Assembly: GCF_000380025.1 (NCBI RefSeq)
Contig: NZ_KB904156.1
Location: forward strand, 1 to 64,000
DNA length: 64,000 nucleotides
From: Streptococcus entericus DSM 14446
Lineage (GTDB): Bacteria; Bacillota; Bacilli; Lactobacillales; Streptococcaceae
Direction: 5' to 3'
Shown here: positions 46,282-57,075 of the stretch, one piece after another
Position numbering within the stretch: position 1 is the first letter of the stretch
Layout of the letters: every line of letters starts with the position of its first letter
Notes under the pieces: generated by a model
The model's database searches: none
Told to the model about the DNA's origin: nothing
Seen by the model: only the letters and a program-made list of their open reading frames with translations
Made by a program: the position numbers and the translations under genes

Positions 46282-46373
46282 GACGGTACAATTTTTGTCA
46301 CTGTCCTATTCGTGTTGAGTGAGAATGGGGCGACAAAAAAGCAGCTACCCATTCTTACGGGTAGCTGTTTTTT
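46281..46373 (+). promoter_or_regulatory. brnQ transcription attenuator
   Basis: GGACGGT pairs with ACTGTCC (46281-46306, one G-U pair) directly after the leader peptide. CAGCTACCC pairs with GGGTAGCTG, flanked by A6 and T6 (46335-46373): a strong intrinsic terminator. Upstream GTGAGAATGGG (46318-46328) can pair instead with CCCATTCTTAC (46348-46358) and break the terminator. Stalling at Val codons should favour readthrough into brnQ. Confidence 0.8.
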
Positions 46374-46444
46374 GATGGTAAGGAGGGAAAGCTATCTGTC
46401 GTTAGCAGGCTGTATCATCACGTTATTATTATAAAGGAGTTTCT

Positions 46445-47770
46445 ATGAAAACGTTACAGAAAAAAGATTATATTTATATCGGGTCGATGCTGTTTGGCAT
46501 CATCTTCGGTGCAGGTAATTTGATTTTCCCTGTTCACATGGGGCAAGAAGCAGGGGCTAACCTCTGGCCAGCGACCATCGGTTTTTTGGTTTCAGCCATT
46601 GGACTACCGTTTTTAGCCATCGTTGCCATGGGTTTAACCGAGAGCAAGAGTGTCTTTGAACTGGCTTCAAAAGTTGGTAAAGGTTATGGCAAGTTCTTTA
46701 CTATTTTGCTTTATCTCGTTATTGGTCCTTTCTTTGCCATCCCTCGTTTAGCAACGACTTCTTTTCAAATTGGCGTTGTGCCTTTTATTCCAGAAGGGCA
46801 ACAAACCCTAGCCTTGGTTTTCTATTCTGCATTTTTCTTTTTGGTGGCTTGGCTTCTTTCTCAGAATGCTAGCAAGCTGCTCACTTATGTTGGTAAAGTG
46901 CTTAACCCCATCTTCCTCCTTGTCTTAGGCATTCTTCTTGCTTTCGCTGTTTTTAATCCTATGGGCAATAGCGGAGCGGCAGCTGTTCAAGAGGCTTATC
47001 AAGCTAATGCGCTGACCAAGGGGATTCTGGAAGGCTATAACACCCTTGATGTCCTCGCTTCCTTAGCATTTGCCATTGTGGTTATCTCTGCTTTAAATGG
47101 ACTGGGCGTCACCCAGCCTAAACAAATTGCTAAGGACATGATTAAAGCAGGTGCCATCAGCCTGGGCTTTATGGCTCTGATTTATGCCCTGTTAGCTTAT
47201 GCAGGGGCAACTAGCCTTGGACAGTTTCCAATCAGTGAAAATGGCGGCATCGCCCTCGCACAAATCGCTGGTTATTATTTGGGAACAGCAGGTAGCCTAT
47301 TACTTGCCTTAATCGTCTTCTTTGGTTGTTTGAAGACAGCAGTTGGGCTCTTAACAGCTTTCTCAGAGACTTTTTCAGAGATGTTCCCTAGCGTCTCTTA
47401 TAAAACGTTTTTAGCCGTAGCTACCATTTTCCCAGCTATTTTTGCCAATGTTGGTTTAACAAATATTATCGCCTATTCTATTCCGGTTCTTATGTTTCTT
47501 TATCCGTTGGCGATTGTCCTTGTTTTGCTAGCTTTAGTAGATAAGCTGTTCAAAGGTAAAAAGGCTGTTTACCTCTGGACGACCATTTTTACTCTCTTTC
47601 CTGCTATCTTAGACGGTTTAGCAGCATCTCCGTGGGCAGAATTATCAATTGTTAAAGGCTTAGTTAGTTTTGGTCATGGTTTGTTGCCATTCTCAAGCAT
47701 TGGTATGGGTTGGGTACTACCATCCATTCTCGGCTTTATTGTTGGCTTATTGTTGTCAACAAAGGAATAG
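46445..47770 (+). CDS. brnQ: Branched-chain amino acid carrier BrnQ
   Basis: 441 residues and 12 hydrophobic segments, LIVCS family. The N-terminal GSMLFGIIFGAGNLIFPVH is the family signature. It imports Leu, Ile and Val with a cation gradient. AAAGGAG precedes the ATG. Expression is probably set by the upstream attenuator. Confidence 0.95.
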   Translation: MKTLQKKDYIYIGSMLFGIIFGAGNLIFPVHMGQEAGANLWPATIGFLVSAIGLPFLAIVAMGLTESKSVFELASKVGKGYGKFFTILLYLVIGPFFAIPRLATTSFQIGVVPFIPEGQQTLALVFYSAFFFLVAWLLSQNASKLLTYVGKVLNPIFLLVLGILLAFAVFNPMGNSGAAAVQEAYQANALTKGILEGYNTLDVLASLAFAIVVISALNGLGVTQPKQIAKDMIKAGAISLGFMALIYALLAYAGATSLGQFPISENGGIALAQIAGYYLGTAGSLLLALIVFFGCLKTAVGLLTAFSETFSEMFPSVSYKTFLAVATIFPAIFANVGLTNIIAYSIPVLMFLYPLAIVLVLLALVDKLFKGKKAVYLWTTIFTLFPAILDGLAASPWAELSIVKGLVSFGHGLLPFSSIGMGWVLPSILGFIVGLLLSTKE

Positions 47771-47774
47771 TTTA

Positions 47775-47827
47775 AAACCATACCTTGGTTAGCTCCTCAT
47801 GTTAGGGGAGTTGATCAAGGTGTTTTT
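47775..47827 (+). terminator. Terminator after brnQ
   Basis: An imperfect long stem, ACCTTG...CTCC with GGAG...CAAGGT, followed by T6. Confidence 0.75.
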
Positions 47828-47859
47828 TAATTGAAACGTGATTTCCTTATGGGGAACTT

Positions 47860-47888
47860 TTGCCAAAACAAGCCCAATCTGCTATAAT
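47860..47888 (+). promoter_or_regulatory. ppaC promoter
   Basis: TTGCCA (47860-47865), 17-bp spacer, TATAAT (47883-47888) with TGC before it. Confidence 0.8.
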
Positions 47889-47918
47889 AAGGTGAATAAA
47901 GGAAAGAGAGTTACTCAC

Positions 47919-48854
47919 ATGTCTAAGATTTTAGTTTTTGGTCACCAAAACCCTGATACTGACGCTACGGCTTCAAGCTACGCTTGGGCTTATTTGGAGC
48001 GAGAAGCTTGGGGGCGTGATGCAGAGGCGGTGCTTCTGGGCGAGCCTAACGAAGAAACGGCTTTTGCGTTGGATTATTTTGGCGTTACAGCACCGCGCGT
48101 TGTGACTTCTGCCAAAGCAGAAGGAGCGGATAAGGTTGTTTTGACGGACCACAACGAGTTTCAGCAGTCCATCAGTGACATCCGCGAGGTTGAGGTAGCT
48201 GGTGTCGTGGATCACCACCGTGTGGCTAACTTTGAAACTGCCAATCCGCTTTATATGCTCCTTGAACCTGTTGGTTCAGCGTCGTCCATTGTTTATCGCC
48301 AGTTCAAACAGGCTGGTGTCGCTGTGCCAAAAGAGATTGCTGGCTTGTTACTGTCAGGTTTGATTTCGGACACGCTCTTGCTCAAGTCTCCGACCACTCA
48401 CGCGAGCGACCCACAGGTCGCTGCGGAATTAGCAGATCTGGCAGGGGTGAATTTGGAGGAGTACGGCTTGGCTCTGTTGAAAGCAGGTACAAACCTAGCC
48501 AGCAAGTCAGCCGAAGAGCTGATTGACATCGATGCCAAGACTTTTGAACTCAACGGTAACCCTGTTCGTGTCGCTCAGGTTAACACCGTTGACATTGCCG
48601 AAGTCCTTGACCGTCAGGCAGAGATTGAAGCAGCAATCACCAAAGCGTCTGCTGATAATGGCTATTCTGACTTTGTCCTCATGATTACCGATATTGTCAA
48701 CTCTAACTCAGAAATCTTGGCGCTTGGTCGCAACATGGATAGGGTTGAAGCAGCTTTCAACTTTACCTTGGAAAATAACCATGCTTTCTTACCGGGGGCT
48801 GTTTCTCGTAAGAAACAAGTTGTGCCGCAGTTGACAGAGAGTTTTAACGCCTAA
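47919..48854 (+). CDS. ppaC: Manganese-dependent inorganic pyrophosphatase
   Basis: 311 residues from the ATG at 47919 (GGAAAGAGAG upstream), the exact family length. DHH superfamily motifs: [24 protein letters not shown] and SRKKQVVPQ at the C-terminal active-site lid. It hydrolyses PPi to phosphate. The longer upstream frame crosses the promoter and is not used. Confidence 0.97.
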   Translation: MSKILVFGHQNPDTDATASSYAWAYLEREAWGRDAEAVLLGEPNEETAFALDYFGVTAPRVVTSAKAEGADKVVLTDHNEFQQSISDIREVEVAGVVDHHRVANFETANPLYMLLEPVGSASSIVYRQFKQAGVAVPKEIAGLLLSGLISDTLLLKSPTTHASDPQVAAELADLAGVNLEEYGLALLKAGTNLASKSAEELIDIDAKTFELNGNPVRVAQVNTVDIAEVLDRQAEIEAAITKASADNGYSDFVLMITDIVNSNSEILALGRNMDRVEAAFNFTLENNHAFLPGAVSRKKQVVPQLTESFNA

Positions 48855-48871
48855 TCCTTGTCAAAAATACC

Positions 48872-48902
48872 AAATCCTCGTATCTGATAAGCGAGGATTT
48901 TT
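48872..48902 (+). terminator. Terminator after ppaC
   Basis: AAATCCTCG pairs with CGAGGATTT and is followed by TT. An extended -10 for sufC (TGTTATAAT, TATAAT at 48907-48912) follows at once. Confidence 0.8.
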
Positions 48903-48956
48903 CTGTTATAATAACTATAAACAACCCTCGGCGTTAGCCGTGAGAAAGGAACTTTT

Positions 48957-49727
48957 ATGTCAACCTTAGAAATCAAAAACCTGCATGTGTCCATCGAGGA
49001 CAAGGAAATCCTAAAAGGGGTCAACTTGATCTTGAAAACAGGAGAGGTCGCTGCCATCATGGGGCCAAACGGCACAGGGAAATCGACCCTATCTGCTGCC
49101 ATCATGGGCAATCCCAACTTTGAAGTGACCCAAGGAGAGGTTCTCTTTGATGGGGTCAATATCTTAGAGTTGGAAGTGGATGAACGGGCACGGTTGGGGC
49201 TCTTTTTAGCCATGCAGTACCCGTCTGAAATCCCTGGTATCACCAATGCCGAGTTTATCCGTGCGGCAATGAACGCTGGTAAGGAAGACGAGGATAAAAT
49301 CTCTGTCCGTGACTTTATCACCAAGCTGGACGAGAAGATGGAGCTTTTGGGCATGAAAGAGGAGATGGCAGAGCGCTACCTCAATGAAGGCTTCTCAGGA
49401 GGTGAGAAGAAGCGCAATGAAATCCTCCAGCTTCTCATGCTGGAGCCTAAGTTTGCCCTCCTAGATGAGATTGACTCAGGATTGGATATTGATGCCCTCA
49501 AGGTCGTTTCAAAAGGGGTCAATGCCATGCGGGGCGAGGGCTTCGGTGCTATGATTATCACCCACTACCAACGCCTGCTCAACTACATCACCCCTGATGT
49601 GGTCCATGTCATGATGGACGGTCGGGTCGTCCTCTCAGGCGGTGCAGAGTTAGCGGCTCGTCTGGAGCAAGAGGGCTATGCCAAGATTGCCGAGGAGCTG
49701 GGCTTAGAGTACAGTGAGGACGTGTAG
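48957..49727 (+). CDS. sufC: Fe-S cluster assembly ATPase SufC
   Basis: 256 residues. Walker A GPNGTGKS, signature FSGGEKKR and Walker B ALLDEIDSGLD are the SufC-type sequences. It forms the SufBC2D scaffold and powers cluster assembly. AAAGGA precedes the ATG. It leads the operon sufC-D-S-U-nitroreductase-B. Confidence 0.97.
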   Translation: MSTLEIKNLHVSIEDKEILKGVNLILKTGEVAAIMGPNGTGKSTLSAAIMGNPNFEVTQGEVLFDGVNILELEVDERARLGLFLAMQYPSEIPGITNAEFIRAAMNAGKEDEDKISVRDFITKLDEKMELLGMKEEMAERYLNEGFSGGEKKRNEILQLLMLEPKFALLDEIDSGLDIDALKVVSKGVNAMRGEGFGAMIITHYQRLLNYITPDVVHVMMDGRVVLSGGAELAARLEQEGYAKIAEELGLEYSEDV

Positions 49728-50990
49728 ATGACCAAAGAAGCGATTTTAGCCTTTTCACAGGGTCAGGCGGAGCCCCAGTGGTTGTTGGAGCGTCGGTTGG
49801 CAGCTGTTGAGAACATGGCAGAGCTGGAACTTCCTGTGATTGAGCGGGTTAAGTTTCACCGTTGGCAGTTGACGCCGTCTACTATCGGGCAGAGCTGGGA
49901 CCTACCGAGTGTGCCTGATTTTCTCGCTATCGGGGACAATCCTAAGCTGGTACAGGTCGGCAGCCAAACCGTCCTAGAACAACTGCCTACGGAGCTGATC
50001 GATAAGGGAGTTGTGTTGACAGACCTTGCGACGGTCTTAGAGGAGCGTCCTGAGCTTCTGGAGACCTATCTAGGGCAGGCTTGTCCAGATGACAGCCATC
50101 GTCTGGCAGCTTATAACACGGCTTATTTTACCAGCGGAGCGATTCTCTATGTGCCAGATGGGGTCGAGATTGACCAGCCTATCGAAATCTCCCTGCTGGA
50201 AGACCGGGCGTCTGCTCAGCCATTTGTCAAAAAAATCCTCGTTATCGCCGGTAAAAATAGCAAGTTCTCCTATCTGGAGCGGTTGGAAAGTCTGGGCAAG
50301 GGGACAGAGGCAGCGTCTGCTAATGTCAGCGTGGAAATCATAGCTGGTAGCGGTAGTCAGATCAAGTATGCTGCTATTGACCATCTTGGGAGTGATTTGA
50401 CGGGTTATGTCAGTCGTCAAGTTTACCATCATGAGGATGCGACGGTTGACTGGGCCATGGGTGTGATGAATGGTGGCAATGTGGTCTGCGATTTTGATAG
50501 TCGGCTCCATGGTCGGGGCAGCCATGCCAATCTCAAGGTCGTGGCGCTTTCCAGTGGTCGTCAGGTGCAGGGGGTAGATACCAGTGTGACCAATTATGGG
50601 GCACACTCGGTTGGTCATATCCTCCAGCATGGGGTGATTTTGGAGCGAGGAACTTTGACCTTTAACGGCATCGGTCATATCATCAAGGGAGCTAAGGGGG
50701 CAGACGCCCAGCAGGAGAGCCGCGTGCTCATGCTGAGTGACCAAGCACGGAGCGATGCCAATCCTATTCTCCTCATTGATGAAAATGAAGTGACCGCAGG
50801 GCACGCTGCCTCTATCGGACAGGTTGACCCAGAGGACATGTATTACCTCATGAGCCGAGGGCTTGACCGAGCAACTGCTGAACGGCTGGTTATCCGAGGC
50901 TTCCTAGGTGCCGTCATCACCGAAATCCCTGTCAAGGACGTGCGGGATGAGATGATTCAGACCATTGATGACAAGTTGGAGAAATGGTAA
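49728..50990 (+). CDS. sufD: Fe-S cluster assembly protein SufD
   Basis: 420 residues, the beta-helix SufB/SufD family. ILYVPDGVEIDQPI and the AHSVGHILQHG segment fit SufD, and the C-terminal HAASIGQVDPEDMYYLMSRG is conserved. It pairs with SufB and SufC in the scaffold. Its ATG abuts the sufC stop. Confidence 0.95.
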   Translation: MTKEAILAFSQGQAEPQWLLERRLAAVENMAELELPVIERVKFHRWQLTPSTIGQSWDLPSVPDFLAIGDNPKLVQVGSQTVLEQLPTELIDKGVVLTDLATVLEERPELLETYLGQACPDDSHRLAAYNTAYFTSGAILYVPDGVEIDQPIEISLLEDRASAQPFVKKILVIAGKNSKFSYLERLESLGKGTEAASANVSVEIIAGSGSQIKYAAIDHLGSDLTGYVSRQVYHHEDATVDWAMGVMNGGNVVCDFDSRLHGRGSHANLKVVALSSGRQVQGVDTSVTNYGAHSVGHILQHGVILERGTLTFNGIGHIIKGAKGADAQQESRVLMLSDQARSDANPILLIDENEVTAGHAASIGQVDPEDMYYLMSRGLDRATAERLVIRGFLGAVITEIPVKDVRDEMIQTIDDKLEKW

Positions 50991-52623
<1,633 letters not shown>

Positions 52624-52624
52624 G

Positions 52625-53272
52625 ATGGAATTTAGTCAACTGATTGCTGACCGCCACTCGACCCGCTCATTTTCAGAGCGAGAAGTGACGACGGAACAAC
52701 TTGAGATTATGGTCAAAGAGGCCAGCCAGACCGCTTCCTGGGTCAATTCACAACCCTGGAAGGTCTATGTGGCGACTGGAGCGACCTTGCAGGCCATTAG
52801 AGATGACCACAAGCGTCTGCTTGCCCAAGGGGTCAAGTCTTCTCCTGTTTTTCCAGTCCTCTCACGGACAGGCTTCCAGCCAGACCAACAAGCCAATATG
52901 GCTCAGTGGTCGGAGGAACAGGCTGCCTATTCGGCGGTTGATGATGAGAGCTTTTGGCAGCTCAACCGTGACTTGTTTCACGCACCAGCCATTGTTTATA
53001 TTGGCCTACCAAAAGCATCACCACTGTGGTCGGTTTTAGATTTGGGGGCATTTTTACAGACCCTCAGTCTATCAGCCAATAACCAAGGCTTAGCGACCAT
53101 GGTGGCCTATGAGTTCACCAAATTTCCAGCAGCTTTGGCAGACCGCCTGTCTCTTGACCCGCATTACGAGGTGGCGATTGGCATGGCCGTTGGCTATGAA
53201 GACGACCACCCTGTCAATCAATTCAGGGCTAGTCGTCGATCTCTGGACGATTTGTTAACCATTTTAGATTAA
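52625..53272 (+). CDS. Nitroreductase family protein inside the suf operon
   Basis: 215 residues of the FMN nitroreductase fold: RHSTRSFSEREV (FMN phosphate-binding Arg and Ser), WVNSQPWKVYV and AIGMAVGYED near the C-terminus. It follows sufU by one base with AGAAGGAG overlapping, and sits before sufB, where streptococcal suf operons usually go directly from sufU to sufB. A redox role in cluster assembly or protection is possible, but nothing in the sequence proves it. Confidence 0.88.
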   Translation: MEFSQLIADRHSTRSFSEREVTTEQLEIMVKEASQTASWVNSQPWKVYVATGATLQAIRDDHKRLLAQGVKSSPVFPVLSRTGFQPDQQANMAQWSEEQAAYSAVDDESFWQLNRDLFHAPAIVYIGLPKASPLWSVLDLGAFLQTLSLSANNQGLATMVAYEFTKFPAALADRLSLDPHYEVAIGMAVGYEDDHPVNQFRASRRSLDDLLTILD

Positions 53273-53334
53273 GTGGTTAGCTTGAAATAGAGCGACATTA
53301 ACCTGATACACCACATGACATAGAAAGGACACTT

Positions 53335-54756
53335 ATGTCAGAAACAACTGAAATTATCGAACCCAAGCCCATTGACCTTGGGGAATACAAGTTTGGCTTT
53401 CACGATGAGGGCATTGATTTGGTGGCTTCGACCGGCAAGGGACTGAGCGAGGCGGTTATTCGTGAGCTGTCGCAGGTCAAGGGGGAGCCAGATTGGATGC
53501 TGGACTACCGCCTCAAAGCCTATCAAGCCTTTCAGAAGATGCCCATGCAGGACTGGGGGGCGGATTTATCGGAGCTGGATTTTGATGACATCATTTATTA
53601 TCAGAAAGCTTCGGACAAGCCAGCGCGTTCTTGGGACGATGTGCCAGACAAGATTAAGGAGACCTTTGAGCGGATTGGGATTCCAGAAGCTGAGCGGGCC
53701 TACTTGGCTGGTGCGGCTGCCCAGTACGAATCCGAGGTGGTCTACCACAACATGAAAGAAGAGTTTGAAAAACTGGGGATCGTCTTCACCGATACCGATA
53801 CCGCTCTTAAAGAGTACCCTGACCTTTTCAAAAGATATTTTGGCAAGCTCGTTCCGCCAACAGATAACAAGCTAGCTGCCCTTAATGCGGCAGTTTGGTC
53901 AGGAGGCACCTTTATCTATGTGCCTAAAGGGGTCAAGTGTGATATTCCCTTGCAGACCTATTTTCGGATTAACAATGAAGGAACAGGGCAGTTTGAGCGG
54001 ACGCTGATTATCGTTGATGAGGGAGCCAGTGTTCACTATGTCGAGGGCTGTACGGCGCCGACCTATTCGACCAATAGCCTCCATGCTGCCATCGTGGAAA
54101 TTATTGCCCACGAGGGGGCCTACATGCGCTACACCACCATCCAAAACTGGTCGGACAATGTCTACAATCTGGTGACCAAGCGGGCGCGTGCCGAAAAAAA
54201 TGCTACGGTGGAGTGGATTGATGGCAATCTGGGCGCTAAGACGACCATGAAGTACCCGTCTGTCTACCTTGAGGGTGAGGGAGCGCGTGGCACTATGCTG
54301 TCCATTGCCTTTGCCAATAAGGGACAGGTGCAGGATACAGGAGCTAAGATGATTCACAATGCCCCTCATACCAGCTCGTCAATCGTTTCCAAATCCATCG
54401 CCAAAGGCGGCGGTGCAGTCAACTACCGCGGTCAGGTGACCTTTAACAAAAATTCTAAAAAATCAGTCAGCCACATCGAATGTGATACCATTATCATGGA
54501 TGATTTGTCTAAGTCGGATACGATTCCCTTCAATGAAATCCACAACTCCCAAGTTGCTCTGGAGCACGAAGCCAAGGTGTCTAAGATTTCCGAAGAGCAG
54601 CTCTACTACCTCATGAGCCGAGGCTTGTCTGAACAAGAGGCCACCGAGATGATTGTCATGGGCTTTGTCGAACCCTTTACCAAGGAACTACCGATGGAAT
54701 ACGCCGTTGAACTCAACAGACTGATTGCATATGAGATGGAGGGTTCTGTCGGATAG
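53335..54756 (+). CDS. sufB: Fe-S cluster assembly protein SufB
   Basis: 473 residues. [40 protein letters not shown] (with conserved Cys) and [20 protein letters not shown] are SufB hallmarks. It is the scaffold subunit on which clusters are built. GAAAGGAC precedes the ATG. It is the last gene of the suf operon. Confidence 0.97.
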   Translation: MSETTEIIEPKPIDLGEYKFGFHDEGIDLVASTGKGLSEAVIRELSQVKGEPDWMLDYRLKAYQAFQKMPMQDWGADLSELDFDDIIYYQKASDKPARSWDDVPDKIKETFERIGIPEAERAYLAGAAAQYESEVVYHNMKEEFEKLGIVFTDTDTALKEYPDLFKRYFGKLVPPTDNKLAALNAAVWSGGTFIYVPKGVKCDIPLQTYFRINNEGTGQFERTLIIVDEGASVHYVEGCTAPTYSTNSLHAAIVEIIAHEGAYMRYTTIQNWSDNVYNLVTKRARAEKNATVEWIDGNLGAKTTMKYPSVYLEGEGARGTMLSIAFANKGQVQDTGAKMIHNAPHTSSSIVSKSIAKGGGAVNYRGQVTFNKNSKKSVSHIECDTIIMDDLSKSDTIPFNEIHNSQVALEHEAKVSKISEEQLYYLMSRGLSEQEATEMIVMGFVEPFTKELPMEYAVELNRLIAYEMEGSVG

Positions 54757-54767
54757 AATGCCGAGTG

Positions 54768-55110
54768 GCAAACGAGCCATAAGGCTTGTTTACACCGACA
54801 TTCTTCCGGCAGAAGTTGGAGATAAAAAAATGCGATAGCATTTTCTCCTCAAGGGGCGGGCTATTGTTACCAAATATTCCGCCAACTGAAGTTGAGGATA
54901 GGAAAAGCTATCAGGCAACCCAAGACCACTCCAACCGAGGTGGCAGATGAGGAAAGCCGTTAGGCTTTCTACTGTACTCGCTGAAACTCGAAGAGTTTCA
55001 GGTTTTTCAATAAGGAATGTCATAGAAATTCTCATAATAGACCATGATGCCTTGTGCTACACGAGCCATAGGGCTCGTTTACACCGACAGTCTTCCGACA
55101 GAAGTGAGTA
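54768..55110 (+). repeat. Modular hairpin repeat array
   Basis: A 45-base unit beginning ACGAGCCATA, then a run of TTTACACCGACA and CTTCCG-CAGAAGT, occurs near 54768 and 55062. More degenerate versions lie between them, each followed by a small hairpin such as GGAAAGCC-GGCTTTC. The layout recalls the modular BOX elements of pneumococcus, but the sequence differs. Confidence 0.6.
54981..55006 (+). terminator. Terminator, probably of the suf operon
   Basis: CTGAAACTC pairs with GAGTTTCAG over 9 bp and is followed by GTTTTT. Confidence 0.75.
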
Positions 55111-55124
55111 GTTACTGGTGACCA

Positions 55125-55364
55125 GTTGAGGCTGGGACAAAAGTCCTAACCTCTCAAGTGATTTTTAATTTTCAAGCAAGGCGCATTGGGTGAGTGGGCT
55201 CTAATTCGCTGATTTTATCAGCTTTCACAGCCCTAACGAATGTAGCAAGCTTTGCTCGCTCAATCTGTCACCTCAAACAGCCATCTTTAGGCTGTTTGAG
55301 CTGTGCGGAGGTGGGATGACTCATCGAATTCTGACGAATGACCGATTTTTGTCCCACTCTCAAC
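55125..55364 (+). repeat. MITE-like repeat, copy 1
   Basis: Terminal inverted repeats GTTGAGGCTGGGACAAAA and its near-complement ending GTCCCACTCTCAAC (two mismatches). The inner sequence matches copy 2 at 60852-60973 in reverse orientation. This copy carries about 110 extra bases in the middle, and no ORF. Confidence 0.75.
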
Positions 55365-55629
55365 ACCACCGTTCTGTCGACTGAGGTGATAGGTAGGGAA
55401 AAGCGAGATTAGGTATAGATTGTTAAAGAAATTGAGCCTACGATTGCTTATTGTTGGTTTTAGACCGTTTATGAGGCGGTAGAAGGGTTTGTTTTATAAC
55501 TCATGCTAAAACTTTTCAACCTTGTATAAAAAATAGGGCAATAATCTCTAAAGATCTGCTATTGTCCAAAAAACGAACCTGCTCCAGTTGAGCGGGTTTT
55601 GTGATATAATAAGGTTAAGTGAGGTGACT

Positions 55630-56193
55630 ATGGATTTAGAACGTTTAGCGGTTGAGACGCGAGAGATTACAGAGGAGATTATTGAGCGCAGTGGCATTAA
55701 GCGAGGGCAGGTTTTTGTCCTTGGTTTATCGTCTAGCGAGGTGAATGGTGGTGTTATCGGCAAAAATTCCAGTCAGGAGATTGGAGAGGTTATTGTCAAA
55801 ACAGTGTTAGAGAGCTTGACTCGTCGTGGGGTTTATTTGGCAGTTCAGGGCTGTGAGCATTTGAACCGTGCCTTGGTTGTTGAGCGTGAGTTGTCCGAAA
55901 AGCTAGATCTTGATGAGGTGTCGGTCTTGCCGACCTTGCAGGCTGGTGGCTCAGGGCAGGTGGCAGCGTTCAAGTACATGACTGATCCAGTTGTGGTTGA
56001 GTTTATCAAGGCTTTTGCGGGTCTGGATATCGGTGACACGGCGATTGGGATGCATGTTAAACACGTGCAAGTGCCCCTGCGCCCCAGTCGGCGTGAGCTA
56101 GGTGGTGCTCATGTGACGGCTCTTGCAAGTCGTCCTAAGCTAATCGGCGGTGCTCGAGCTAGTTATGTGACGGATGCGATGAGAAAGGCGTGA
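55630..56193 (+). CDS. UPF0340/TIGR01440 family protein
   Basis: 187 residues from the ATG at 55630 (GAGGTG upstream). [31 protein letters not shown] and the C-terminal [15 protein letters not shown] are typical of the UPF0340 (DUF436) family. The function is unknown. It is followed after 3 bases by a HAD phosphatase gene. Confidence 0.88.
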   Translation: MDLERLAVETREITEEIIERSGIKRGQVFVLGLSSSEVNGGVIGKNSSQEIGEVIVKTVLESLTRRGVYLAVQGCEHLNRALVVERELSEKLDLDEVSVLPTLQAGGSGQVAAFKYMTDPVVVEFIKAFAGLDIGDTAIGMHVKHVQVPLRPSRRELGGAHVTALASRPKLIGGARASYVTDAMRKA

Positions 56194-56196
56194 GTG

Positions 56197-57009
56197 ATGT
56201 ATCAACTAATTGCTTTTGACATGGATGGTACCTTATTGCGGAGTGACCATACGATTGATCCGGAAACAGTTGCAGCGCTTGGTCGGGCGGATGAGGCTGG
56301 CAAAACAGTGGTACTTGCGACAGGACGGTCGGCATCAGAGTTACAGGACTATTTGCCAGTTCTGCCGATGGTTCGTTATGGTGTGCTTGCTAGCGGTGGT
56401 TTGATTTATGATTTTTCTACGGAGACAGTTTTGGCAAAAAAATCCTTATCAGTTGAGGTTGTTGCGACTGTCTGTGATTTATTGGATAGAGAAGATGTTT
56501 TTGTCGTGGTGATGGCTGACGGGCAAGGTTATGTGCAGTCCAGTCAATTTAATCGGATAGAGGCCTTTTATATGGAGCAGTTTAGACAGCTCTATCTGGA
56601 TACGGCAGTCTTTGTATCTGATTTAAACCAGCTCTTAGCAGAGAAAGCCTGTGAGAAAATCAACATCTACTTTAAAACACCCGAGTTGAGAGAAGTCTAT
56701 GCGGATCAGCTGGCTAGCTCGGCTATTACCCTTGTAAAAGCCGAACGAACAGGTCTTGAGTTGACCGCCCAAGGCGCAGATAAGGGGGCAGGCTTACAGC
56801 TGCTCTGTCAGCGATTGGGTCTTGGGATGGCGGAGGTTATCGGTGTTGGCGATAGTGATAATGACCGTACCATGTTGCAAGAAGCAGGTCTGGGGTTGGC
56901 GATGGGCAATGCCAAACCCAGTATCAAGGCTCTGGCTAACCATGTTGTGGCAACAAACGATGAGGGTGGCTGTGTGGAAGCTATTGAGCGTCATTTGCTA
57001 AGATCGTGA
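56197..57009 (+). CDS. Cof-type HAD phosphatase
   Basis: 270 residues (ATG at 56197; an in-frame GTG at 56194 is also possible). HAD motif I FDMDGTLL, motif II LATGRS, motif III Lys (TGLELTAQGADKGAGL) and motif IV GVGDSDNDRTML, with a C2-type cap. Cof-like enzymes dephosphorylate sugar phosphates or cofactors; the substrate is not predictable. Confidence 0.92.
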   Translation: MYQLIAFDMDGTLLRSDHTIDPETVAALGRADEAGKTVVLATGRSASELQDYLPVLPMVRYGVLASGGLIYDFSTETVLAKKSLSVEVVATVCDLLDREDVFVVVMADGQGYVQSSQFNRIEAFYMEQFRQLYLDTAVFVSDLNQLLAEKACEKINIYFKTPELREVYADQLASSAITLVKAERTGLELTAQGADKGAGLQLLCQRLGLGMAEVIGVGDSDNDRTMLQEAGLGLAMGNAKPSIKALANHVVATNDEGGCVEAIERHLLRS

Positions 57010-57034
57010 TGCTCGAGTGAAAAACAGAAAAATA

Positions 57035-57069
57035 AGAATCGGTAGCCTGGGTGAGCTACCGATTGTTTT
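57035..57069. terminator. Bidirectional terminator
   Basis: AATCGGTAGC pairs with GCTACCGATT, with A-rich and T-rich flanks; shared by the converging HAD and mscS genes. Confidence 0.85.
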
Positions 57070-57075
57070 AGTTTT

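Larger units (their letters stand above)
54757..55629 (+). other. 873-base intergenic repeat region after sufB
   Basis: No credible gene. Holds an array of short hairpin units (54768-55110), the suf operon terminator, a MITE-like repeat (55125-55364), an AT-rich stretch, a hairpin (AACC-GCTC/GAGC-GGTT, 55577-55599), and an extended -10 TGATATAAT (TATAAT at 55615-55620) for the next gene. Confidence 0.8.

Noticed and set aside
50070..50804. 244-residue minus-strand ORF inside sufD
   Set aside because: Antisense shadow; sufD is strongly supported and the protein has no recognisable domain.
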